From Clostridiales bacterium (lineage in GTDB: Bacteria; Bacillota; Clostridia; Lachnospirales; JAISYE01): DNA of 40,693 nt. Shown here piece after piece: positions 32,564 through 40,693 of the stretch. The first letter of the stretch is position 1; every line of letters begins with the position of its first letter. The notes under the pieces are model-generated. The model saw only the letters and a list, made by a program, of their open reading frames with translations. It did no database searches and was not told where the DNA came from. The position numbers and the translations under genes are program-made. The stretch spans positions 1 through 40,693 of the forward strand of contig JAISYE010000067.1 in assembly GCA_031297485.1 (NCBI GenBank). The letters run 5' to 3'.

Positions 32564-35383
32564 ATGTACAACAGATTGCTCGACGTATTAGAAAATAAAA
32601 GTAAAAACTATATTCTGCCGTTTTTTTGGCAACACGGCGAAGACGAAAAGATTTTGCGCGAATATATGCAAGTTATTCACAACGCCAATATAGGCGCGGT
32701 GTGCGTCGAGAGCCGCCCTCATCCGGATTTTTGCGGTGAAAAATGGTGGACGGATATGGACGCCATTTTGGACGAGGCCGCACGGCTGAATATGAAAGTG
32801 TGGATACTTGACGATTCGCACTTTCCGACAGGCTATGCGAACGGGTCAATGGAAAACGTCCCGAAAGAGCTGCGTCACCAATATTTGGACTATAATACGC
32901 TTAACGTATGCGGTCCCAAGCCCGCCGTGGAAATTGACGTAAACGCATTAATCCACCCAAGACCAGCGCCGCCTTGGCTTCCGCCCCCGCCGCCTAAGCG
33001 CGTGTTTAACGACGACAAACTCTTTAAGGTTTTGGCGGCTGAATATGTTGGGGATAAACTTGGCGAAAGCATTGATTTAACAGAGTTTGCGGCGGACGGA
33101 CGGCTTGTGTGGAATGTCCCCAAAGGTTATTGGCGCATATTTATCGTTTATCTTACGCGCGACGCGAACGGGCGTAATGATTACATTAACTTTTTGGACG
33201 AAAGATCTTGCCGTGTACTTATAGACGCGGTGTACGAAACGCATTACGAGCGTTATAAAAACCTTTTCGGCAGCGTTATAGCCGGATTTTTCAGCGACGA
33301 ACCACCTATAGGCAACAGCCCGGGATATACGCGCAACAACCGTATAGGAGACTTAATGCCTTTGCCCTGGTCTGCCGCCATGCCTGACAAATTTTCGGAA
33401 GAATATGGCGCGGGCTGGAAGAAGCAGGTTATTTACTTGTGGGAACAAGGTGTTGACGAAGAGGAAACAGCGCGTATAAGAAGCGCGTATATGCACAGCG
33501 TAAGTAAACTTGTTGAAAATTGCTTTTCCGGGCAAATAGGGCGCTGGTGTGAGGAACACGGCGTTCTGTATATCGGGCATATGCTTGAAGACTGCGATGC
33601 GAACGCCGACTTGGGGCCGTCTATGGGGCATTTTTTCCGCGGGCTTAAAGGCCAGCATATGGCGGGAATAGACAACATAGGCGGGCAGGTGGTTATTGGC
33701 GGTCAAAACTCGCCGCGTTTTCCCGCGCAGGGCGGTTTTGATGTTGCGGGATTTTACCATTATCTGTTGGGGCGTTTAGGCGCGTCAATGGCGGCTATTG
33801 ACGCTAATAAGCAAGGGCGCTGTTTGTGTGAAAACTTTGGCGCGTATGGATGGCAAACCGGTGTTTCAACCATGAAGTACCTAACCGACCATTTTCTTGT
33901 ACGCGGCGTAAATAGGTATGTTCCTCATGCCTTTTCGCCGAAAAAGTTCCCCGACCCAGACTGCCCCCCGCATTTTTACGCGCGCGGCGAAAACCCTCAA
34001 TATAAAGCGTTCGCCGCCCTTATGGCTTACACGAACCGGGTTTGCCACTTAATCGACGGCGGTAAGCCTATAACGCCTGCCGCTGTGCTTTACCACGGCG
34101 AAAGCCGTTGGGCGGGCGCTTATCAAAGCAATATAGAAGTGTGCAAAATTTTGACGAGAAATCAAATAGGCTTCACGGTCATACCTGCCGATGTATTTGG
34201 CCGGACTTCCAGTGAATATGGCACCGCTTTATCAGCCGATGGCAAGACTTTAACTATAAACGGCGTGGCTTTTTCGGCGTTGATTATTTCGGAATGTGAT
34301 TACATGCCATACCAAGCGGCTTTGTTTGCCGAACGCGCTTTATCTTGCGGGTTCCCTCTTTTCTTCACAGGGAAATTACCCAAAGGTGTCTGCGACGCGG
34401 AAAAAGCCGAAAGCAAGCGTTTAATGGCTTTACTCGGGGCCCGCGCCGTCCCCGTCCCTGCGGTTGATATACCCAACGCGCTTGCGCCATATGTTAAGCG
34501 CGACGTAATTATAAATGGCGGCAGTTTTCAGAACTTAACGGCATACCGCTATAAAAATACTGAAAATGGCGCGCCGGAGGTTCCGGACTCGCTAGTATAT
34601 TTGTTATTGAACGAAGACCCGTGCGAAACATTCGGGGGCGGGACTTCCGGTGCGGCGCAAATCGCGCTTGAGGGCGCGGCGGAAATGGAAGTTTACAAAT
34701 ACGACGCGTGGAATAATCAGCTTTTTGAAGTGCCAAGCAAAACCGTAAGTTCCGGCTGCGGCAGATGGATTGACATTACGCTTGAGCCGCTTGAAATGGC
34801 CATTTTCGTTTGTCAGGCTGAAAAGATTCCCTCAAGGCGGCAAAGTAAAGTCCGCGAAAGCCTTGAACTTGACGGTTTTACGGTTTCTTGCGCGGCGGCC
34901 GGCAAGTATCCGTCATTCGACAGAGAACCCGGCGAACAAGGGCGGCGTGAAGCGCCGTTTTCGCGAAGCGCCGTTTTCGCGAAGCGAAAATTCCGAAGAG
35001 TTGGCGTGCCCGACTTTATAAATGGCATGGGACTGATACTTAAAGATTTTACCGGTTTTATACGTTACGAAACAACGTTTGAAGCGCAACCCGGTTTTAT
35101 TGTGGATGATAGATATAAAAACGATGTATTTTTATGCCTTGAACAAGTATACGACACCGCCGAAATCTATGTGAACGGTAAAAGTGTTGGGAGCATTGTA
35201 TGTAAGCCGTACAAAATTAACATAGGCGGCTACTTGAATAATGGAACCAATTCTATTATAATAGAGGTAGCCACGACGCTTGAACGTAAAGTGATTGCCA
35301 TGGGCCTTGACGTTGCGTGTATGAATATACCCGCGCCGGTTTCGCCTATAGGTATAGTAGGGAGGGTGAGACTTGAAAAATGA
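32564..35383 (+). CDS. Glycoside hydrolase, GH106-like (putative alpha-L-rhamnosidase family) with C-terminal beta-sandwich; in-frame repeat insertion
   Basis: 939 aa; IGAVCVESRPHPDFCGEKWWTDMDAILDEAARLNMKVWILDDSHFPTGYANG; C-term YETTFEAQPG...VYDTAEIYVNGKSVGSIVCKPYKINIGGYLNNGTNSIIIEV; in-frame REPGEQGRREAPFSRSAVFAKRKFR from family A. Confidence 0.82.
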   Translation: MYNRLLDVLENKSKNYILPFFWQHGEDEKILREYMQVIHNANIGAVCVESRPHPDFCGEKWWTDMDAILDEAARLNMKVWILDDSHFPTGYANGSMENVPKELRHQYLDYNTLNVCGPKPAVEIDVNALIHPRPAPPWLPPPPPKRVFNDDKLFKVLAAEYVGDKLGESIDLTEFAADGRLVWNVPKGYWRIFIVYLTRDANGRNDYINFLDERSCRVLIDAVYETHYERYKNLFGSVIAGFFSDEPPIGNSPGYTRNNRIGDLMPLPWSAAMPDKFSEEYGAGWKKQVIYLWEQGVDEEETARIRSAYMHSVSKLVENCFSGQIGRWCEEHGVLYIGHMLEDCDANADLGPSMGHFFRGLKGQHMAGIDNIGGQVVIGGQNSPRFPAQGGFDVAGFYHYLLGRLGASMAAIDANKQGRCLCENFGAYGWQTGVSTMKYLTDHFLVRGVNRYVPHAFSPKKFPDPDCPPHFYARGENPQYKAFAALMAYTNRVCHLIDGGKPITPAAVLYHGESRWAGAYQSNIEVCKILTRNQIGFTVIPADVFGRTSSEYGTALSADGKTLTINGVAFSALIISECDYMPYQAALFAERALSCGFPLFFTGKLPKGVCDAEKAESKRLMALLGARAVPVPAVDIPNALAPYVKRDVIINGGSFQNLTAYRYKNTENGAPEVPDSLVYLLLNEDPCETFGGGTSGAAQIALEGAAEMEVYKYDAWNNQLFEVPSKTVSSGCGRWIDITLEPLEMAIFVCQAEKIPSRRQSKVRESLELDGFTVSCAAAGKYPSFDREPGEQGRREAPFSRSAVFAKRKFRRVGVPDFINGMGLILKDFTGFIRYETTFEAQPGFIVDDRYKNDVFLCLEQVYDTAEIYVNGKSVGSIVCKPYKINIGGYLNNGTNSIIIEVATTLERKVIAMGLDVACMNIPAPVSPIGIVGRVRLEK
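34922..34995 (+). repeat. Palindromic repeat family A copy, translated in frame within the GH106-like gene
   Basis: AGAGAACCCGGCGAACAAGGGCGGCGTGAAGCGCCGTTTTCGCGAAGCGCCGTTTTCGCGAAGCGAAAATTCCG: 58-bp element plus an internal 16-bp tandem duplication (34952-34967, 34968-34983). Confidence 0.92.
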
Positions 35384-35386
35384 GCC

Positions 35387-35525
35387 CGGAATTTTCGCTT
35401 TGCGAAAACGCGGCCCGCAGAGGTTGGTCCGTCTTCGCCGCAACGGAGAACCTAACGGTGAATTGTCCGTTGCGGTGAATTGTCCGTTGCGGTGAATTGT
35501 CCGTTGGTTTTGTCCGTCGGGTTCT
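35387..35525 (-). repeat. Palindromic repeat family A long variant with a 17-bp x3 tandem array (35457-35507)
   Basis: GGTGAATTGTCCGTTGC repeated at 35457, 35474 and 35491; ends CGGAATTTTCGC... and ...GGGTTCTT. Confidence 0.85.
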
Positions 35526-35572
35526 TGGGCGTTCGGGGTAAAGAAATAATACAACAGATGGGAAAATGATAT

Positions 35573-36979
35573 ATGCGCGTTGGTAAATTGTTCGGAACAA
35601 AAGATATGACCGTCGGTACGCCTTGGCAAAAACTGCTTCTGTTTGCCGCGCCGCTGTTGATTGGGAATGTTATTCAGCAAATATACAGCACGGTGGACGC
35701 CGTCGTCGTCGGGCGTTTTGTCGGCGACGAGGCGTTGGCGGCAGTTGGCGGCAGTTTCCCTATTATTAACCTTGTTTTTATTCTGTTTATCAGCATAGCG
35801 ACAGGCGCGGGAATTATGGTGGCGCAATATTTCGGGGCAAAAGACAGGGAAACGCTTTCGCAAACAATAGGTACGACACTTACCCTTATGGCTGTGGCAA
35901 GCGTTATTATTATGGCCGCCGGCTCAATAATTACGCGCCCGCTCTTGACGCTTATTAAAACACCCGTCAACGTAATTGACGGCTGTACGGAATATTTGAC
36001 AATAATATTCATCGGTATTTCCGGCATTGCCTACTACAACGGAGTTTCAGGCATTTTGCGCGGAATGGGCGACAGCGTTATGCCGCTCGTATTTTTATCT
36101 ATAACTTGTTTCCTTAATATTGTGTTGGACATTTGGTTTGTTGGCGGTTTGGGTTGGGGCATAGCGGGCGCGGCTTGGGCTACGGTTATTTCCCAGTGGG
36201 TTTCCTCCGTGCTTTGCATTATAAGGCTTGCGCGGATGAAAGGCACGATAGACCTGAACCTTAAACGGTTGTTCCCTAAAAAGAATTTGTGCGCGCAACT
36301 GCTGAAACTCGGCGCGCCATCCGCGGTAACGCAAGTTATATTCGCTTTCGCCAATATTTTGGTGCAGTCGCTGACGAACAGTTTCGGATCATATATAATG
36401 ACCTGCGGCACAATCGTAATGCGCGTGGACGGGTTCGCCATGATGCCTAACTTTACGTTCGGTATGGCTATGTCGACCTTTGTCGGGCAAAATATAGGGG
36501 CAAATAAAATTGACCGCGTTAAAGCGGGCGTCCGCTCGGGGCTTTTAATGGCGGTCACTTTTTCAACCGTAATGGTGATCTTGATAATAATTTTTGGTAA
36601 ATATCTTATGGGGATTTTTACGACTACGCAAGACGTAATCGATTTAAGCTATAAAATGCTGTGCATACTTGCGGTAGGTTATATAGCGATGTCGGTGACG
36701 CAGACGCTGGGCGGTTCGATGAGCGGCGCGGGCGACACCACGTCGCCTATGTTTGTTTCCATATTCAGCACGATAATAATCCGAATGCCGCTTGCTTACC
36801 TGCTGGCGTACCTTACACGCTCGCGGGAAAATCCGAAGGGCATACCAGAAATAGCGCTGTATGTTTCACTTTTAACCGCTTGGATTCTCGGCGCTTGTTT
36901 GGCGGCTGTATTATTCAAAAGAGGACGCTGGCGCACAAAAAGCGTTGTCAAATCGGCTGACGGACAGCAGGTTTTGTAA
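35573..36979 (+). CDS. MATE family efflux transporter
   Basis: 468 aa; PWQKLLLFAAPLLIGNVIQQIYSTVDAVVVGRFVGDEALAAVGGSFPIINLV, FVGQNIGANK. Confidence 0.94.
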   Translation: MRVGKLFGTKDMTVGTPWQKLLLFAAPLLIGNVIQQIYSTVDAVVVGRFVGDEALAAVGGSFPIINLVFILFISIATGAGIMVAQYFGAKDRETLSQTIGTTLTLMAVASVIIMAAGSIITRPLLTLIKTPVNVIDGCTEYLTIIFIGISGIAYYNGVSGILRGMGDSVMPLVFLSITCFLNIVLDIWFVGGLGWGIAGAAWATVISQWVSSVLCIIRLARMKGTIDLNLKRLFPKKNLCAQLLKLGAPSAVTQVIFAFANILVQSLTNSFGSYIMTCGTIVMRVDGFAMMPNFTFGMAMSTFVGQNIGANKIDRVKAGVRSGLLMAVTFSTVMVILIIIFGKYLMGIFTTTQDVIDLSYKMLCILAVGYIAMSVTQTLGGSMSGAGDTTSPMFVSIFSTIIIRMPLAYLLAYLTRSRENPKGIPEIALYVSLLTAWILGACLAAVLFKRGRWRTKSVVKSADGQQVL

Positions 36980-36994
36980 ATTGCCCCGATTTAA

Positions 36995-37058
36995 GGCGTG
37001 TTTGAAAATTCCTTAAAGCGCGAAATTTAGAATAGGAATTAAGTTTTCAAACACGTCC
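36995..37058 (+). mobile_element. Compact copy of the MITE-like element at 15749-15877
   Basis: Reverse complement GGACGTGTTTGAAAACTTAATTCC-TATTCT-AAATTTCGCGCTTTAAGGAATTTTCAAACACGCC; the 24-bp and 34-bp flanks match the larger copy with one mismatch. Confidence 0.7.
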
Positions 37059-37085
37059 CAGGCCCCAAAGCCGTGGTATTCATAA

Positions 37086-37128
37086 AAGGCCCGCAGCTGC
37101 CGCAAAACGGCAGCTGCGGGCCTTTTAC
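37086..37128. terminator. Strong, near-symmetric (bidirectional) terminator downstream of the MATE gene
   Basis: AAAAGGCCCGCAGCTGCCG caaaa CGGCAGCTGCGGGCCTTTT: perfect 19-bp arms. Confidence 0.88.
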
Positions 37129-37400
37129 CGTGTACTAATTAATCCATGGCGCCCCACGGGCGTAAAGCAGGTTAATCCGCGCCTGCGCGGCCTGTGCCCG
37201 GGTCATTTCGCTCCTCGGGCCTCAGTATCCGAGTGGGACAGACCGCCGTCTTTGTTCTTATCAAGCCTTAATTTTGATTCCACGGGATAATAATCCCATA
37301 TCTGGATAACATAAATGCGGGCGTAAAACATGCGCCACACCACAGGAATGGTCAAAGGTTAAAAATGACAGTTGCCTGATAAAAAAGGAGTGCAGGATAA

Positions 37401-40400
37401 ATGAAGGTCGCAAAATATTGTTGGGCCTTGCTGCTTGTTGTGTTAACGGTGGCTGATTTGTCCACGGGCGTATTTGCCAAGGCGATGAATAAGAAGTATA
37501 CCCGCGAGGTGCGGGTCCAAAGCGCGATACAGCTGCTGGACGCGGCCGCGCGCTACGAGGATGGCGAGGCGATAGTCCTGGCGGGGGACATCAGCCTGAC
37601 GCAGCCGCTGGTATTTATGGGCAGGGGCACAATCACGCTGGATTTAAACGGCTTTAAGCTGGATGTGGTTACAGCGGACAGGGACGCGGTTTCCCTTGAA
37701 AATGCCGTGGCCGGCCTTGTAATAACGGACCGGCAGGACGGTATGGGCAAACTTACGGCCCAATGCGCCTACGCGGGGGAGACACCCAACCCCACGGGCA
37801 GCGCGGGCATTCGCGTGCTGGACCGCGGCCAGTCCCTTGTAATTGAGAATTGCGGCGTCGAAGCCACAGGCGGTAATTTCGGCGCGGGCATTGGCGGCAG
37901 CCAATACGCCGCCGGCGCGGTTACGATAAGAAGCGGCGTCGTAACAGCCAAGGGCGGAATGTACGGCGCCGGACTCGGCGGAGGATATCAGCAGCCTGGC
38001 GGCGACATTTTAATAGAGGACGGGACCATTACGGCTGTTGGCGGCGATTACGGCGCGGGCATAGGAACCGGCGGCTTTGACGGCTTAATCCGGCCTCAAA
38101 GCACGGCGGTGACTATAACCGGCGGCCGCGTAATGGCTAATGGCGGCGCACAGGCCGCGGGTATCGGCGGCGGGAAACTTCAAAACCGCTGCGCTGTAAA
38201 TATCTCCGGCGGAAACGTAAGCGCTCTGGGCGGCGCAGGCGGCGCGGGCATCGGAAGCGGCGGCGTCAGTGCCCTTGGTCTCCAATATAACGGCAAACTG
38301 CAAGGCGCGGTAACCATATCCGGCGGCAACGTCAGGGCGGAAGGCGGCAGTTTTGGCGCTGGTATAGGGACCGGCGAGGGCCGCGGTGATTTATCAGCCG
38401 AAGCGCTGCTGGAAGGCCGCGCCATTAAGCTGGAAGGCGGCAATGTCCTGGCCCGGGGAGGAAGCGGCGGCGCGGGTGTTGGCGGCGGCGCGTACCTTTC
38501 CGGCGGCGATATAGAGATTTGTGATACGGTGATGCTGGAAGCTTTCGGCGGCGAGCTGGCGGCAGGTATCGGCGGCGGCAAGGGCGCGGAATCCGGCAAG
38601 TGCGTTATGCTGGCTGGCGGGAAAATTTACGCCGCCGGCGGCGATTTTGCGGCTGGTATAGGTTCCGGCGCTTTTTCCATGGAACACTTGGAGCCCACGG
38701 ACTCCTATTTTCAAGGGCGGAAAAATATTCAAATAGCAGGCGGCAGCGTTGAGGCTGTGGCGGGTTCGGACGCGGCGGCAATAGGCGGCGGTTCGGGCGG
38801 TTCGGGAGCGCGGCTATTTGTGTCCGGCGGCGCGGTTATAAACGCCGTAAGCGAATGGGAAACCACAATAGGCGCGGGCAGGTATTCCTATGACAACGGT
38901 TCTATGACAATCACCGGCGGCAACATCCGCGCAAACAACCGGGTAGGCGCCGCGCCGGTGGATTTGCGCGGCAAGCCGGTTTTCCGCGGCCAAATAGGCG
39001 TTTACTCCTCGGAGGACAATTCCCCTGTGGCGGACGCGCCGGTGGATATCCTGCTGGACGACGAAAACCTGCTGTCTGTGCGCACAAGCGCGGACGGCAA
39101 GGCTGTCATATACCTGCCCTTGGACGCCGCCCCTATAGATGTGCGGGCCGGCGCGGACAGGGCGCGCTTTGACGGGGGTGATTTCAAATTTACCGAGGAC
39201 GGCGAGACCGCGCTTGTATTCCATGTGCAGAACAGTTCGCCGCTTAAAATACTGTCCGCGGAAGCCACGCACTACATTGGCGGGCGTTACGACACCATAC
39301 CGCTGGACTACAGCGGCGGCGGCGGAAACGTGACATTTTCGGTTCTTGACAACCAGCAGGATATAAGAATAGACGCCGCGTCCGGAGTGCTCACCATACC
39401 GGTAAATGTCAAACCAGGTGAATACACCTTAATGGTAAACGCCTTTGACGACGGCCAGCTGGCGGACAGCGCGCCCTTTGCGCTTACGGTAAAGGAGAAG
39501 CTGCTGGAGATTGTGCCGGACAAACCGTCATATACTATAGCGCCGGGGGCGAGCCAAGTTCTGCGGGTTTCGACTTTGCCTCATAACGCGGACGTGGCGC
39601 GGCTGGACTGGAAAGTAACCGCGGGCGACGCGGACTTCGCCCTAACCGACTATTACAGTATTACCGGCGAGAAGGCCGCCGTGTTTTCCGCGCAAACGCC
39701 GGGCGAGTACGCCGTAACAGTGGCGGCCAAGGACGCGGACGCCAACACGGCGCAGGAGACCATACTTGTAACAGTCGCGGACGAGACGGAGCGACTCCCG
39801 CGGGAACAAGCGGCGCCGGTATTCGCCGGCGGCAAGGGGGCCGGGGAAATATCCGCGTGGAATGTAAACAGGCTGGACGCGGCGACAGCCAGCATCGGGT
39901 TTTATTCTGATATAGACGGTTCCTATGTTTACGAGCTTGTAAACGAAGGTCAGAACGCGAGCGGGAATTTTACAGAAGGCGGAATTGTGACAGCGGGCCA
40001 TAACAGCGTAACGCTGGGCGGTCTGCCGGAATCGGGCGCGTACAGTTACAAAGTGAGGATTATAAACGCGGATGGCGCGGAGAGCGTGACAAGGGAAATT
40101 TACGTGCCTGCCTATCAGGCGGGGGACATAAGCCCGCCGCTCTTGTCCGAACTTACGGCGGCCCGCTTATCGCCCACGGCGGCGGCGCTGAGCTTTAAGG
40201 CTGACGAGGAAGGCGAGCTGGTATACCTGACCGGCGGGGAAGGCGCGGCGGCTAAGACGCGCATAGTGCCCGGGCCAAACCGCGTGACTATAGGGTCTCT
40301 TGACACGGAAGCGCCCTTGCGGATATACGCCGCCGCGCTGGACACCCTGGGCAATTATACTGAAACAATAGAGGTGGAAATACCCGGCTACAGCCATAAG

Positions 40401-40693
40401 AATCTGACAGTGCTGGCGCCCTCCGGCCTATGGACCCGCAGGGAGGGTTTAAACACCGCTGTGGTTGGTTTTTCCTCTGAAATAGAAGGCGAGCTTCTAT
40501 ATAGGATAGCGCCGAGCCGCAGTCTGGGGCTGGCGCCGGTTCTTTCGGAAGCGGAGGAATGGGTGGAGCCGGGCATTACGGCGGCGGCCTCGGCCAACGA
40601 ATTTACCATAGAAAACCTGCCGGACGGCGGCGAATACACTGTGAGCATAGCGGTACGCGACCCGGTTTCACGGAACGTGACTCCCCCGTCCGC
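37401..40693 (+). CDS. Large secreted surface protein with Gly-rich GAGIGGG-type (parallel beta-helix-like) repeats followed by Ig/cadherin-like modules; 3' truncated by window edge
   Basis: ATG at 37401 with SD aaggag; signal peptide MKVAKYCWALLLVVLTVADLSTGVFA; repeats GAGIGGS, GAGLGGG, GAGIGTG, AAGIGGG, GAGIGSG, GAGIGTG, GAGVGGG, AAGIGGG, AAGIGSG, AAAIGGG; open to the last base (1097 codons + 2 nt). Not in the ORF track, presumably because it has no stop. Confidence 0.9.
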   Translation, partial: MKVAKYCWALLLVVLTVADLSTGVFAKAMNKKYTREVRVQSAIQLLDAAARYEDGEAIVLAGDISLTQPLVFMGRGTITLDLNGFKLDVVTADRDAVSLENAVAGLVITDRQDGMGKLTAQCAYAGETPNPTGSAGIRVLDRGQSLVIENCGVEATGGNFGAGIGGSQYAAGAVTIRSGVVTAKGGMYGAGLGGGYQQPGGDILIEDGTITAVGGDYGAGIGTGGFDGLIRPQSTAVTITGGRVMANGGAQAAGIGGGKLQNRCAVNISGGNVSALGGAGGAGIGSGGVSALGLQYNGKLQGAVTISGGNVRAEGGSFGAGIGTGEGRGDLSAEALLEGRAIKLEGGNVLARGGSGGAGVGGGAYLSGGDIEICDTVMLEAFGGELAAGIGGGKGAESGKCVMLAGGKIYAAGGDFAAGIGSGAFSMEHLEPTDSYFQGRKNIQIAGGSVEAVAGSDAAAIGGGSGGSGARLFVSGGAVINAVSEWETTIGAGRYSYDNGSMTITGGNIRANNRVGAAPVDLRGKPVFRGQIGVYSSEDNSPVADAPVDILLDDENLLSVRTSADGKAVIYLPLDAAPIDVRAGADRARFDGGDFKFTEDGETALVFHVQNSSPLKILSAEATHYIGGRYDTIPLDYSGGGGNVTFSVLDNQQDIRIDAASGVLTIPVNVKPGEYTLMVNAFDDGQLADSAPFALTVKEKLLEIVPDKPSYTIAPGASQVLRVSTLPHNADVARLDWKVTAGDADFALTDYYSITGEKAAVFSAQTPGEYAVTVAAKDADANTAQETILVTVADETERLPREQAAPVFAGGKGAGEISAWNVNRLDAATASIGFYSDIDGSYVYELVNEGQNASGNFTEGGIVTAGHNSVTLGGLPESGAYSYKVRIINADGAESVTREIYVPAYQAGDISPPLLSELTAARLSPTAAALSFKADEEGELVYLTGGEGAAAKTRIVPGPNRVTIGSLDTEAPLRIYAAALDTLGNYTETIEVEIPGYSHKNLTVLAPSGLWTRREGLNTAVVGFSSEIEGELLYRIAPSRSLGLAPVLSEAEEWVEPGITAAASANEFTIENLPDGGEYTVSIAVRDPVSRNVTPPS

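Noticed and set aside
35457-35507. Possible CRISPR array (17-bp tandem repeats)
   Set aside because: Units are contiguous with no spacers, too short, and no cas genes in the window.
35132-35863. 243-aa minus-strand ORF
   Set aside because: Antisense to the GH106 3' end and MATE 5' end, and crosses the repeat region.
37140-37260. Minus-strand peptide MTRAQAAQARINLLYARGAPWIN* resembling the end of an SLH repeat
   Set aside because: Only about 20 residues, preceded by an in-frame stop; insufficient to call a pseudogene.
38180-38732. Minus-strand Pro/Ala-rich ORFs at 38180-38599 and 38394-38732
   Set aside because: Antisense to the Gly-rich beta-helix repeats, which yield Pro/Ala-rich frames on the complement.

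Overview
Accessory-rich window of about 40.7 kb with Firmicutes/Clostridia-like gene content (inferred from gene families; no rRNA, tRNA or marker gene seen). Left to right it contains: the 3' end of a copper-amine-oxidase-N-like (stalk domain) protein; a MocR/AspT-like aminotransferase; a B. subtilis ydjGHI-like membrane-stress operon whose YdjH-like protein has a CBM6-like domain plus three TPM-like modules; an HPt + REC-HD-GYP pair; an LCP-family protein; a heterodimeric ABC exporter; a minus-strand cluster of a fused 4Fe-4S/molybdopterin oxidoreductase, an amino-acid-type ABC importer (permease fused to a lipoprotein-like ectodomain) and a MalY/PatB-type C-S lyase; a YesMN-regulated polysaccharide utilisation locus (CUT1 SBP and two permeases, SGNH esterase, esterase-MBL fusion, GH106-like glycosidase); a MATE transporter; and a large secreted beta-helix-like protein that runs off the right edge and is absent from the supplied ORF track. 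The window is full of modular palindromic repeats. They lie between genes, flank whole gene modules in inverted or direct orientation, and in at least one gene are read through in frame. Strongest leads: (i) the soluble Fe-S/Mo fusion linked to an importer and a C-S lyase, flanked by inverted composite repeats; (ii) the PUL bounded by direct repeats carrying the 3' end of its own glycosidase gene; (iii) the in-frame palindromic element in that glycosidase; (iv) a nested MITE-like element with a compact second copy; (v) the elaborated YdjH.
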